Shown in pieces: positions 7,611 to 15,539 of a stretch of DNA of 64,000 nt. Positions within the stretch are counted from its first letter, which is position 1. Each line of letters starts with the position of its first letter. The notes beneath the pieces were generated by a model. The model had not been told where the DNA came from, made no database searches, and saw only the letters and a program-made list of their open reading frames with translations. The position numbers and the translations under genes were made by a program. The DNA is from Streptomonospora wellingtoniae (GTDB lineage Bacteria > Actinomycetota > Actinomycetes > Streptosporangiales > Streptosporangiaceae). Where the stretch lies: NCBI RefSeq assembly GCF_031845375.1, contig NZ_JAVREK010000002.1, positions 1 to 64,000 of the forward strand, in the 5' to 3' direction.

Positions 7611-9233
7611 GTGCACGGACCGACGCTGAACACGGTGGTCGAGGCAATCGGCGCGAACCTGCTGTCGGTATGGGCCGAACCGCCCGACCCCGCGGTGCTC
7701 TGCCACGGCGTCGTGATCCACGACTCCGCCGCGGAGTTCGCCGCCGAGCCCGGCGACCTGCTGCTGGCTGTGGGCGTCGACGAAGCGGGCGCCCCCGAGG
7801 TGCTGGAGGAGGCGGCCCGGCGCGGCGCCGCCGCGGTGGTCGTGCGCGGCTCCGCCGAGATGCGCGAGCGGCTGAGCGCGCTCGCCCGGCACGCCGGTGT
7901 CGCGCTGCTCGCGCTGGAGTCGGGCACCGGCTGGGCGGAGCTCTCCGGCCAGCTGCGCGGCCTGCTCGCCACCGCGGGCGCCGGCCTGGACGCCGAGGCA
8001 TCCGCCCCGCCCGTGCGCGAGCTCGCCGACTTCGCCAATGCGCTGTGCGAGTCGGTCGGCGGTTCGGTGATGATCTTCAACCCGCAGCAGGAGGTGCTCG
8101 CCTCCTCCCGGCTCGCCGACTCCGACGACGCGATGCGCCGGCAGGCGGCCCTCGACCAGCGCGGCCCCGCCTGGTACCGCTCGCGCCTGCGCGAACAGGG
8201 CGTCTACCGGCGGCTGTGGCGCGACGGCGACGTCGTCGACATACCGGCCGTACCCGAGCAGGGGATCAACCGCCGCTTGGCCGCGGCGGTGCGCTCGGGC
8301 GACGAGATCCTCGGGTCCATCTGGGTGGCCGAGCGCGGAGGCCCGCTGCCCGAGGACGCGCCGGTCGTGCTGCGCCGGGCCGCGGCGTCGGCCGGGCAAT
8401 ACCTCTCGCGGATGGGGGTGCGCACGCAGACCCGCCGCCGCGCCGCCGAGTCGGCCGCCCGCAGGCTGCTGGACGGCACCGCCGAGGACGAGGCGCTGGA
8501 GTGGCTCGACGTCGACCGGGACCGGCCCGCGGCCGTCCTCAGCTGCGTCTTCGCCGACGGACGGCCGCATGACACGCGCGCGTTCGCCGACCTGCTGAGC
8601 GTGCACCTGCCCGCCCTGGACCATCCGGCGGTCCCGGTGGCCTCCCGCGGGCGCGTCGACGTGCTGCTGTGCGGGGTGGAGGGCCGCGGCAGCGCAGAGC
8701 TGGCCGGTGCCGCCCGCGAGGTGGTCGAGCGCGCGGCCGGCGCGGCCGGCTGCGCGGTGCTGGGCGCGCTGGGCACGGTCGTTCCCGACGCCGGGCGCGC
8801 CCCCGGCTCCCTCGCCGAGGCGGACCTGGTGCTGCGCGTGCTGCGCGACCGGGGCGCCGCGCACACCTGCGTCGTGCATCCCGGCGAGGTGCGCGCCGCC
8901 ATCGGCGCACTCGTACTGGCCGACCTGGTGGCCGAGGACGCGCGCTTCGCCGCCGGTCCGGTGCCCGACCTGCTCGCCTACGACCACCGGCACCAGACCG
9001 ACTACGCCGCCAGCCTGGCCGCCTACCTCGACGCGTTCGGCGACGTGATCGGGGCCTCCCGCGCGTTGCACGTCCATCCCAACACCCTGCGCTACCGGCT
9101 GCGCCGCATGGGGCAGATCTGCGGCATCGACCTCGACGATCCCGACGACCGGCTGGTCGCGGCCCTGTCCCTGCGCCGGTCGGGTTTGGACCTGCGCACA
9201 AGGGGGACGGCCGAAGTTCAGAGCCGGGCATGA
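7611..9233 (+). CDS. PucR-family transcriptional regulator
   Basis: About 540 residues. The N-terminal part resembles the PucR sensory domain (GDLLLAVG... ARRGAAAVVVR), the middle a GGDEF-like CdaR region, and the C-terminus has the PucR helix-turn-helix (HTH_30): YLDAFGDVIGASRALHVHPNTLRYRL, then RRMGQICGIDLDDPDDRLVAAL. PucR proteins commonly activate purine, amino-acid or amide catabolism. The GTG start at 7611 has AAGGAGG exactly 8 nt upstream; an in-frame ATG at 7563 has no ribosome site. Divergent from the M20/YhdT/symporter operon and just upstream of an M20D/SDR/deacetylase operon, so it likely controls both. Confidence 0.87.
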   Translation: MHGPTLNTVVEAIGANLLSVWAEPPDPAVLCHGVVIHDSAAEFAAEPGDLLLAVGVDEAGAPEVLEEAARRGAAAVVVRGSAEMRERLSALARHAGVALLALESGTGWAELSGQLRGLLATAGAGLDAEASAPPVRELADFANALCESVGGSVMIFNPQQEVLASSRLADSDDAMRRQAALDQRGPAWYRSRLREQGVYRRLWRDGDVVDIPAVPEQGINRRLAAAVRSGDEILGSIWVAERGGPLPEDAPVVLRRAAASAGQYLSRMGVRTQTRRRAAESAARRLLDGTAEDEALEWLDVDRDRPAAVLSCVFADGRPHDTRAFADLLSVHLPALDHPAVPVASRGRVDVLLCGVEGRGSAELAGAAREVVERAAGAAGCAVLGALGTVVPDAGRAPGSLAEADLVLRVLRDRGAAHTCVVHPGEVRAAIGALVLADLVAEDARFAAGPVPDLLAYDHRHQTDYAASLAAYLDAFGDVIGASRALHVHPNTLRYRLRRMGQICGIDLDDPDDRLVAALSLRRSGLDLRTRGTAEVQSRA

Positions 9234-9405
9234 GGCCCGGGCCCGCCCGCCGCCGCCATACTGGCGACGTGAGCAACCGACGCGAGCCGGGCGTGCTGAG
9301 GGCGTGTCCGGCGCAGGACCGCCGCCCGGCGCGGGCCCCGTGCGGGGGCGGGTGCCGTCCCCGCCGCGCACCGGCGGCGCGCAAGCGCACGGCGGCGGAG
9401 CGCGA

Positions 9406-10752
9406 ATGAGCACCGCCGCGCGCCTGAAGAGGGCGGCGCATGCGGCCGTCGAGCGCCGCGCCGACGCGATCGAGGCCCTCAGCGGCGAGCTGATGCACAC
9501 ACCCGAACCCGGCTACGCCGAGCACGCCACCGCGGCGCGCTTCGGCTCCTGGCTGGAGGATCTGGGGCTCACGCCGCGCACCGGGCTCGCCGGTACGGGG
9601 GTCGGGGCCGTGCTGCCCGGCCGCGGCGACGGGCCGCGCGTCGCGCTCGTAGGCGAGCTGGACGCCCTGGTGCTGCCCGAGCACCCCTTGGCCGACCCGG
9701 CTACCGGTGCGGCCCACGCCTGCGGCCACCACGCCCAGATCGCCGCCGTGGCCGGTGCCGCGGCCGGCCTGCGCGAAGTGATGGCCGAGCTGGACGGGTC
9801 GGTCGCCCTGATCGCCGCTCCCGCCGAGGAACTGGGCGAGGCCGACGCTCTCCTCGACGCCGCGGCCGGCGCAACCGGCGGTGCGAAGCGCTCCGACCGG
9901 GCCGAGTTCCCCGTCGGCAAGGCCGAGCTGCTGCGCACGGGAGCCTTCGACGGGGTCGACATGGCCCTTCTCGCACACACCGGGCGCGGTGGCGGCCCCC
10001 GCTTCTCCGTGGGCGACACGCTCAACGGGTCCTGCCTCGTGCGCGCCCGCTTCGGCGGCCGCTCCGCCCACGCCGGGTCGAGCCCCTGGCTGGGCGTCAA
10101 CGCCCTCAAAGCCGCCACCGTAGCCGCCCACGCGCTCGACGCCCAGCGCGAGGCCTTCCCCGAGGACGATCGTGTGCGGATCAACTACCTGGTCACCGGG
10201 GGCCACGGCACGCTGGGCTCGGTGCCCGCCTCGGCCGCGCTGCACGCCATGGTCCGCGCCGTCGGCGTCGATGCGCTGCGCGGCGCCGCGGAGGCCGTGG
10301 CCCGCTGCGCACGCGCAGGCGCACTCGCCCTGGGCGCTCGGGTCGAGACCGACACGCTGCTCGCCTACCTGCCGCTGCAGTCGGCCCCGGCGCTGGACGA
10401 CGTCGTCTCCCGCAACGCCGGGCCCGTCGTGGGGGACGCGCCGACCGCCCGCGGCCGCCACCTGGGCGCCTGCACCGACATGGGCGATCTCGCCCACGTC
10501 ATGCCGGTGTCCCACCCCTACTGCGGGGGCGCCGCAGGCGACCACCACAGCAGCGACTACCGCGTCGTCGACCACCGCGCCGCAGCCGTGGAACCGGCGC
10601 TCTACCTCGCCGGTACCGTCGTCGACCTGCTCTGCGAGGGAGCCGGGGAGGCCCGCCGGGTGCTGCGCGAATCACCGCCGCGCATGTCCGTACCGGAGTA
10701 CCTGGCCCTGCGCCGCAGCATCACCCGCCGCCGGACATGGGAGGAAGCGTGA
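9406..10752 (+). CDS. M20D amidohydrolase/peptidase (IAA-amino acid hydrolase family)
   Basis: 448 residues. Motifs of the M20D branch: ALVGELDAL, AHACGHHAQIA (two His and a Cys metal site), APAEELGE (catalytic Glu) and GRSAHAGSSPWLGVNAL starting the dimerisation domain; a late GGAAGDHHSSDYR replaces the usual C-terminal metal His region. M20D enzymes cleave N-acyl amino acids or short peptide-like amides. First of three co-directional genes; the next gene starts inside its stop (GTGA overlap). ATG 9406 is chosen because the family sequence begins there and GGCGGAG precedes it. Confidence 0.83.
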   Translation: MSTAARLKRAAHAAVERRADAIEALSGELMHTPEPGYAEHATAARFGSWLEDLGLTPRTGLAGTGVGAVLPGRGDGPRVALVGELDALVLPEHPLADPATGAAHACGHHAQIAAVAGAAAGLREVMAELDGSVALIAAPAEELGEADALLDAAAGATGGAKRSDRAEFPVGKAELLRTGAFDGVDMALLAHTGRGGGPRFSVGDTLNGSCLVRARFGGRSAHAGSSPWLGVNALKAATVAAHALDAQREAFPEDDRVRINYLVTGGHGTLGSVPASAALHAMVRAVGVDALRGAAEAVARCARAGALALGARVETDTLLAYLPLQSAPALDDVVSRNAGPVVGDAPTARGRHLGACTDMGDLAHVMPVSHPYCGGAAGDHHSSDYRVVDHRAAAVEPALYLAGTVVDLLCEGAGEARRVLRESPPRMSVPEYLALRRSITRRRTWEEA

Positions 10753-11507
10753 GCCGCACAGTTCTGGTCACCGGAGCGTCGGGAGGGATCGGCGCGGCCG
10801 TCGCCCGCCGGTTCCTGGACGAGGGAGCCGCGGTCGTGCTGAGCGAACGCGACGAGGAGCGGTGCGCGGCCGCGGCCGCGCAGTTCGCTGCGCCCGAGCG
10901 CGTCGGCACCGTCGCCGCCGATGTCGCCGATCCGGAAGCGGCCCGCGCCTGCGTCCGCATCGCCTGGGAACGCGCCGGCGGGCTGGACGTGCTGGTCAAC
11001 GCGGCCGGTGTCTACCCGAGCCGCCCGCTGCTGGAGATGAGCGACGCGGAGTGGCGGGGCGTGCTCGCTCCCAACCTCGACGGGCCGTTCGCCCTGTCGA
11101 CCGAGTTCGCCCGCGCCCTGGTCGCGGCGGGCCGTCCCGGGGACATCGTCAACATCACCTCCGGAGCGGGCGAGCGGGCGCGGCGGGGTGCGGCGCACTA
11201 CTGCACGTCCAAGGCCGGGTTGACCATGCTGACCAAGGCGCTCGCCCTGGAGCTCGCCGAGCACCGCATCCGCGCCAACGCCGTCTCACCGGGGTTCATC
11301 GAGGTCGGCAGCGACGTCAACCCGCTCCGGCCCGACTACGTCCGCGCCGTGGAGGCCGGGCGGCCCTGGCCGCGGCCCGGTTCCCCCGACGACGTCGCCT
11401 CGGCCGTGGCCTACCTGTGCTCCGGCGGCGCCGAGTGGATCACCGGTACGACCGTCACCGTCGACGGAGGGGCGGGGGCCGGCAACGCCGCGCTCCCGCC
11501 GGCCTGA
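10749..11507 (+). CDS. SDR family NAD(P)-dependent oxidoreductase
   Basis: 252 residues, classical short-chain dehydrogenase. Visible motifs: TGASGGIGAAVARR (cofactor), NAAG (about residue 87), ITSGAG (catalytic Ser) and YCTSKAGL (Tyr-x3-Lys), with the late GSPDDVASAVAYLCSG typical of the FabG-like group. The GTG start at 10749 overlaps the previous stop by 4 bp and has GGGAGG 5 nt upstream. It is therefore translationally coupled to the M20D hydrolase. The substrate is unknown. Confidence 0.87.
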   Translation: MSRTVLVTGASGGIGAAVARRFLDEGAAVVLSERDEERCAAAAAQFAAPERVGTVAADVADPEAARACVRIAWERAGGLDVLVNAAGVYPSRPLLEMSDAEWRGVLAPNLDGPFALSTEFARALVAAGRPGDIVNITSGAGERARRGAAHYCTSKAGLTMLTKALALELAEHRIRANAVSPGFIEVGSDVNPLRPDYVRAVEAGRPWPRPGSPDDVASAVAYLCSGGAEWITGTTVTVDGGAGAGNAALPPA

Positions 11508-11519
11508 GGAGGCACCGCG

Positions 11520-12380
11520 ATGCCGCACGGATACGTCTGCCTCACCTTCGACTTCGATGCGCTGTCGGTGTGGGTGAACCGCGGCCAGCTGACGGCGACC
11601 CCGCGCTCGCGCGGCGAGTTCGCGGCGGTGGCCGTGCCCCGGCTGCTGGACGCGCTGGCGCGTCGCGGGCTCGCGGCCACCTGGTTCGTTCCCGGCCACA
11701 CCGCGCGCACCTATCCGGAGCTGTGCCGGCGGATCCGCGACGGCGGGCACGAGATCGCCCTGCACGGTTACGCGCACGAGAACGTCGCCGTGCTTGAGGA
11801 GGACGCCGAGCGGGCGGTGCTCGACCGCTCGATCGAGGCGCTGCGGGAGGTCGCCGGCACCGAGGCCCGCGGGTTCCGGGCGCCGGCCTGGGACCTGTCG
11901 GAGAACACCGTGGCGCTGCTGAACGAGCGCGGGCTGCGCTACGACAGCTCCATGATGGGCCACGACTACGCGCCCTACCGGTGCCGCACCGGCGACCGGG
12001 TGGACGCCGAGGGCACCGTCTGGGGCGAGGAGACCCCGCTGGTGGAGGTGCCGGTCAGCTGGAGCCTCGACGACCTTCCGCACTTGGAGTTCCTCAGCTC
12101 CCCCGCGCGGACGCTGCCCGGTCTGGGCGACGCCGAGCGCATGTTCGCCGACTGGGAGCTGGACCTGCGCTACATGCTGCGCGAGACCGAGCAGGGAGTG
12201 CTCACCGTCACGCTGCACCCCCAGGTGATCGGCCGCGGCCACCGGCTGCTGCGGCTGGAGGAGTGGCTGGACCGCGTCGCGGCGTACGGCGTAGAGTTCG
12301 CCACCGTCGGCGCGGTCGCCGACCTGGCGGTCGGCGGCGCCCGGCTCGGCCGCCCCAAGGCGGCACCGCCGCGCGGCTGA
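11520..12380 (+). CDS. Polysaccharide deacetylase (NodB/CE4-type) family protein
   Basis: 286 residues with the NodB homology fold. The metal triad is visible as TFDFDAL (second Asp) and HGYAHENV (His-x3-His); FRAPAWDLSE gives the Arg motif. There is no signal peptide, so it acts in the cytosol, like the PuuE/HpPgdA branch that hydrolyses small cyclic or linear amides rather than cell-wall polymers. With the M20D hydrolase and SDR upstream (13-bp gap, GAGGAGG before ATG) a small-molecule amide catabolic route under PucR control is the best reading. This is inference. Confidence 0.82.
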   Translation: MPHGYVCLTFDFDALSVWVNRGQLTATPRSRGEFAAVAVPRLLDALARRGLAATWFVPGHTARTYPELCRRIRDGGHEIALHGYAHENVAVLEEDAERAVLDRSIEALREVAGTEARGFRAPAWDLSENTVALLNERGLRYDSSMMGHDYAPYRCRTGDRVDAEGTVWGEETPLVEVPVSWSLDDLPHLEFLSSPARTLPGLGDAERMFADWELDLRYMLRETEQGVLTVTLHPQVIGRGHRLLRLEEWLDRVAAYGVEFATVGAVADLAVGGARLGRPKAAPPRG

Positions 12381-12598
12381 GCCGGACCCGCACCCCTGCG
12401 CCGGGCCGGCGAGCACCCGGCTCCGCCGCCGGCGGAGCCGATGCGGCCCCACCGGGATAGTGTCGGGGGCCGCGGAGGCGTGGGCGTGGGCGTGCTCGCG
12501 GGAAGCGCCGCACCGCGGAGTGCCTGCTGCACCGTCTGCTCGGCCGCGGGGCCCGCGCCGACGTGGCGCGGGCATGCGGAGCGTGAAGGGAGCGGGCC

Positions 12599-13321
12599 GT
12601 GGGCCGTCGTTTCGAGGAACTGGACTGGCGTCCGACACCGATGGGCGACCTCGTGCTGCGCCGCAGATGGGACCCCGTCTTCCGCGCCGACGTCCACGAG
12701 ATCAAGCTCGGCGAGGACTTCCTGATGTCGAGCCTGTTCACCGTCGCCGAGGAGGAGATGGCCCGGCTCGCCCTAGGCGAGCCGGAGCGGGGCCCGATGG
12801 ACGTGGCGGTCGGCGGCCTCGGCCTCGGGTTCACCGCCGAAGCCGTCCTCGACCAGCCCGGGGTGGCCTCGCTCGTGGTCGTCGAGGCGCTGGGCGAGGT
12901 GATCGAGTGGCACGAGCGCGGGCTGATCCCGGCGGGCGCCCGGCTGACGGCCGACCCGCGCTGCCGGTTCGTGCACGGCGACTTCTTCGCGATGAGCGGG
13001 TCGGAAGACGGCGTCGACCCGCAGGAGCCGGGGCGCCGCTTCCATGCTGTCCTCGTCGACATCGACCACTCGCCGCGCCACCTGCTCGACGAGAGCCACG
13101 CCGGCTTCTACGAGGCGGAGGGCCTGCGCCGCCTGTCCCGCCTGCTGCACCCCGGCGGCGTCTTCGCGCTGTGGTCCAACGACCCGCCCGAGGCGCGCTT
13201 CTCCGCAGTCCTCGGCGAGGTCTTCGCCGAGGTGCGCGCCGAGGTCGTCGCCTTCCCCAACCCGCTGCAGGAGCGCGACGCGGCCAACACGGTCTACCTC
13301 GCGACCGCCCACTCCGCCTGA
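12599..13321 (+). CDS. Spermidine synthase-like class I SAM/dcSAM-binding protein
   Basis: 240 residues. The fold signature is seen in MDVAVGGLGLGFTAEAVLDQ (glycine loop), SLVVVEALGEVIEWHERGLI (acidic end of strand 2) and AVLVDIDHSPRHLLDESHAGFY, then LRRLSRLLHPGGVFALWSNDPP. The N-terminal strand region FRADVHEIKLGEDFLMSSLFT is typical of SpeE-like proteins. The aminopropyltransferase motif is not obviously complete, so it may be a methyltransferase-like relative. The GTG start has GAAGGGAG upstream. Monocistronic, ending at a strong hairpin. Confidence 0.7.
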   Translation: MGRRFEELDWRPTPMGDLVLRRRWDPVFRADVHEIKLGEDFLMSSLFTVAEEEMARLALGEPERGPMDVAVGGLGLGFTAEAVLDQPGVASLVVVEALGEVIEWHERGLIPAGARLTADPRCRFVHGDFFAMSGSEDGVDPQEPGRRFHAVLVDIDHSPRHLLDESHAGFYEAEGLRRLSRLLHPGGVFALWSNDPPEARFSAVLGEVFAEVRAEVVAFPNPLQERDAANTVYLATAHSA

Positions 13322-13330
13322 CGCGCCGGT

Positions 13331-13363
13331 GCGCCCGCCGCCGACCGGGTCGGCGGCGGGCGC
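13331..13363. terminator. Bidirectional terminator
   Basis: A perfect 15-bp inverted repeat (GCGCCCGCCGCCGAC) with a 3-nt loop CGG between convergent genes. A second 12-bp inverted repeat (CGGATGCGGCCG ... CGGCCGCATCCG) follows it before the M23 gene stop. Confidence 0.75.
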
Positions 13364-13411
13364 GGTGCCGGATGCGGCCGCCGCGGTGCTCCGCCCGGCC
13401 GCATCCGCCGA

Positions 13412-15202
13412 TCAGCCGCAGTTGCGGGCGGCGCTCGTGCTGGAGGCGACCACGACGTCGACTCCGCCGGGAGCGGTCAGGTGGAGGGCGTTGACGGTCA
13501 GCCTGCCGTCCTCGCGGACCTGCTCGTTGACCACGAGCTTGGTGCCCGCGGCCCCGAGGTCGACCTCGAGGTTGGGCGTGTCGCCCACGTCGACCGGCGT
13601 CCCGGCCACCGTCAGCTCCATGTCGACGCTGCCCGACTGGTCGTCACACGTGCTCGTCGAGGTGGAGCGCACTCCCGAGAGCCCGACCACCGGCAGTCCC
13701 GGAAGCCCGATCGAGGCCTCCTCCACACTGGCGGTGGAGGTCGCGGCGCTCGGCCCGGTCTGGGCGGCGACCTCGGTGCAGAGCGTGTTCGCCGACAGAA
13801 CCAGCGCGCTGACGTTCTGCGCGCACTGCGGCCCGACCGTCTCGGCGCGCGCCGTGCGCACCTCGCCGGTGTCGGGCGTGGGATCGATCGACACCGGCAG
13901 TCCGAGCACCGGGACGTCCGCCTTGATCCCGTAGGAGCGGCCGGTGACGTACTGGAGCCGCAGTTCCGAGGAGGCCTCCGAGGGCTCGAAGGCCGTGCTG
14001 CCCTCGAACCGCGCGGTCAGCGGGACGGTGGCGTCGTCGGTGAGGGGCTGGTCGACGGCGTCGATGGTGCATGTGGCGGTGCCGTCGGTGTTCGTGGTGC
14101 CTTCGCAGGTCTGTTCGTGGTCTGCGGTGCCGAGGGTGAAGGCGACGGTGCGGTCGGCGACGGGGTCGCCGCCTTCCTCGGTGAGTGTGGCGGTGAGTTC
14201 GGGGGCGGAGCCGTTGGAGACCGACTCGGGGCCGGTGTAGGCCAGCTCCGTCGCCCGTGTGACCACGATTTCGGCGGAGGCCTCTGCCGAAGCGAAGTCG
14301 TCGCCGCCGGCGAAGCCGGCCGTCAGCGGGACGGTGGCGTCGTCGGTGAGGGGCTGGTCGACGGCGTCGATGGTGCATGTGGCGGTGCCGTCGGTGTTCG
14401 TGGTGCCTTCGCAGGTCTGTTCGTGGTCTGCGGTGCCGAGGGTGAAGGCGACGGTGCGGTCGGCGACGGGGTCGCCGCCTTCCTCGGTGAGTGTGGCGCT
14501 GAGTTCGGCGGCGGAGCCGTTGGAGACCGACTCGGGGCCGGTGTAGGCCAGCCGGGTGGGAGCGGGCTCCGGGTCCGGCGGGTCGCCGTCACCGCAGTTG
14601 GTGCTGGTGACCAGCGGATCGTCGCCTTCGGTGTAGTACTCCATCTCCTGGCCGTCGAGGACGACGCGGACCGGGTCGCCGTCGAGCTTCTGCTCGAAGT
14701 GCAGATGGGCGCCGAAGGAGCCCCCGGTGTTGCCCACCGCGCCGATCACGTCGCCCTGGCTCACGTCGTCGCCCGCGGCGACGTCCACGGAGTCCAGGTG
14801 GGCGTAGAGGGTGGAGTATCCGCCAGCGTGGTCGATCTCGACGTAGTTTCCGTAGCTTCCTTCGGCGAAGTCCACTGTCGACACGGTTCCGCCGGCGCTG
14901 GCGCGGGCGTTCTCGCCCAGGGCGTCGGGGCGCTGGAAGTCGACGGCGGGCCGGGGACTGTGGTCTCTGCGGGTATTCGCCTCCCACTGCTGATCGCAGT
15001 CGAACGGCGCCAGGAAGTCGTCCGGAAGCGCGGTCGGGGAGGGGGGTTCTTGCGGGTCGGCCTGTGCTGCGCCCATCGGGGTGAGAGCGAGCAGGGCGGC
15101 CGCCAGCGCGGCGGTCAGCGCCGTTCCCCGTCCCCCGCGGTGGCGGCGGGCGGGGCGGGGCGATCGGGCAGAGGCGGCCTTTTCCGATTGCGGATTCGGC
15201 AT
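13412..15202 (-). CDS. Secreted M23 peptidase with tandem Ig-like modules and a choice-of-anchor P-like C-terminus
   Basis: 596 residues. Signal peptide: basic RRHRGGRG, a hydrophobic run, cleavage after AQA (about 48). Residues about 80-200 form an M23 (LytM) domain with His and Asp ligands (HSPRPAVDF) and HLHFE, so zinc endopeptidase activity on peptidoglycan is expected. Then come two Ig-like modules (starting LAYTGPESVSNGSA), nearly identical at DNA level, followed by about 165 residues whose end (VNALHLTAPGGVDVVVASST, final Cys) matches the choice-of-anchor P domain found at the surface end of actinobacterial proteins. Reading: a wall-associated hydrolase or adhesin. The gene is alone, between a bidirectional terminator and a divergent spacer. 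Confidence 0.85.
   Translation of the reverse strand: MPNPQSEKAASARSPRPARRHRGGRGTALTAALAAALLALTPMGAAQADPQEPPSPTALPDDFLAPFDCDQQWEANTRRDHSPRPAVDFQRPDALGENARASAGGTVSTVDFAEGSYGNYVEIDHAGGYSTLYAHLDSVDVAAGDDVSQGDVIGAVGNTGGSFGAHLHFEQKLDGDPVRVVLDGQEMEYYTEGDDPLVTSTNCGDGDPPDPEPAPTRLAYTGPESVSNGSAAELSATLTEEGGDPVADRTVAFTLGTADHEQTCEGTTNTDGTATCTIDAVDQPLTDDATVPLTAGFAGGDDFASAEASAEIVVTRATELAYTGPESVSNGSAPELTATLTEEGGDPVADRTVAFTLGTADHEQTCEGTTNTDGTATCTIDAVDQPLTDDATVPLTARFEGSTAFEPSEASSELRLQYVTGRSYGIKADVPVLGLPVSIDPTPDTGEVRTARAETVGPQCAQNVSALVLSANTLCTEVAAQTGPSAATSTASVEEASIGLPGLPVVGLSGVRSTSTSTCDDQSGSVDMELTVAGTPVDVGDTPNLEVDLGAAGTKLVVNEQVREDGRLTVNALHLTAPGGVDVVVASSTSAARNCG
14016..14245 (-). repeat. Ig-like module repeat, copy 2 in protein order
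   Basis: 230 bp that recur at 14322-14551, offset 306 bp (102 codons), with only two differing bases. It encodes the second Ig-like module of the M23 protein. Confidence 0.9.
14322..14551 (-). repeat. Ig-like module repeat, copy 1 in protein order
   Basis: The partner of 14016-14245. The two differences change a Ser/Ala context near the module start (GSAAELSATL versus GSAPELTATL). The spacer between copies is clearly diverged, so the identity is confined to the module. Confidence 0.9.
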
Positions 15203-15539
15203 GCGGTATTCCTTCGGTCGGGATCTGCCGTCCGCGAGGTGACACTAGGGTGCCGAATCCGCGTACCGGAAGGAATTGGCCAATTTCGGACGAAGATCGG
15301 CGGATGATCATTCTGGTTCGATCACTGCGCCGGTGAATCGGGGGCGGCCGTTTCTGCGGCACGGTATTGGGCGCCCAGGAAAGGACTGCGCCGGTCATAC
15401 GGGAGTATTCCGCTCCGAATGCGTTCGCGGCCCGTCGCAGTCGCGGCGGGAGTCCGACGGGTCCGGACCGACCGGCGCCCGTCGAAGAAGAGGGCCGCCG
15501 TCGGGAGCCCCGCGGTCGGCGGCGCGCGACCGGCGGCCG
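15203..15539. other. 337-bp non-coding spacer upstream of the M23 gene
   Basis: It holds the leader of the M23 gene (leftward) and lies beyond the stop of the GGT-like gene. A 12-bp perfect palindrome AATTGGCCAATT sits at 15274-15285. I looked for a cyclic-di-AMP (ydaO) riboswitch, often found before such hydrolases, and saw none of its conserved boxes. Confidence 0.5.

Noticed and set aside
7320..9500. 726-residue leftward open frame over the PucR gene
   Set aside because: Antisense shadow; low complexity, no motif, and the PucR frame is clearly coding.
14016..14551. CRISPR-like or tandem DNA repeat
   Set aside because: Only two copies of 230 bp, in frame and coding for Ig-like modules.
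15203..15420. Cyclic-di-AMP (ydaO-type) riboswitch before the M23 gene
   Set aside because: Expected by analogy, but none of the conserved helices or boxes could be found in the leader.
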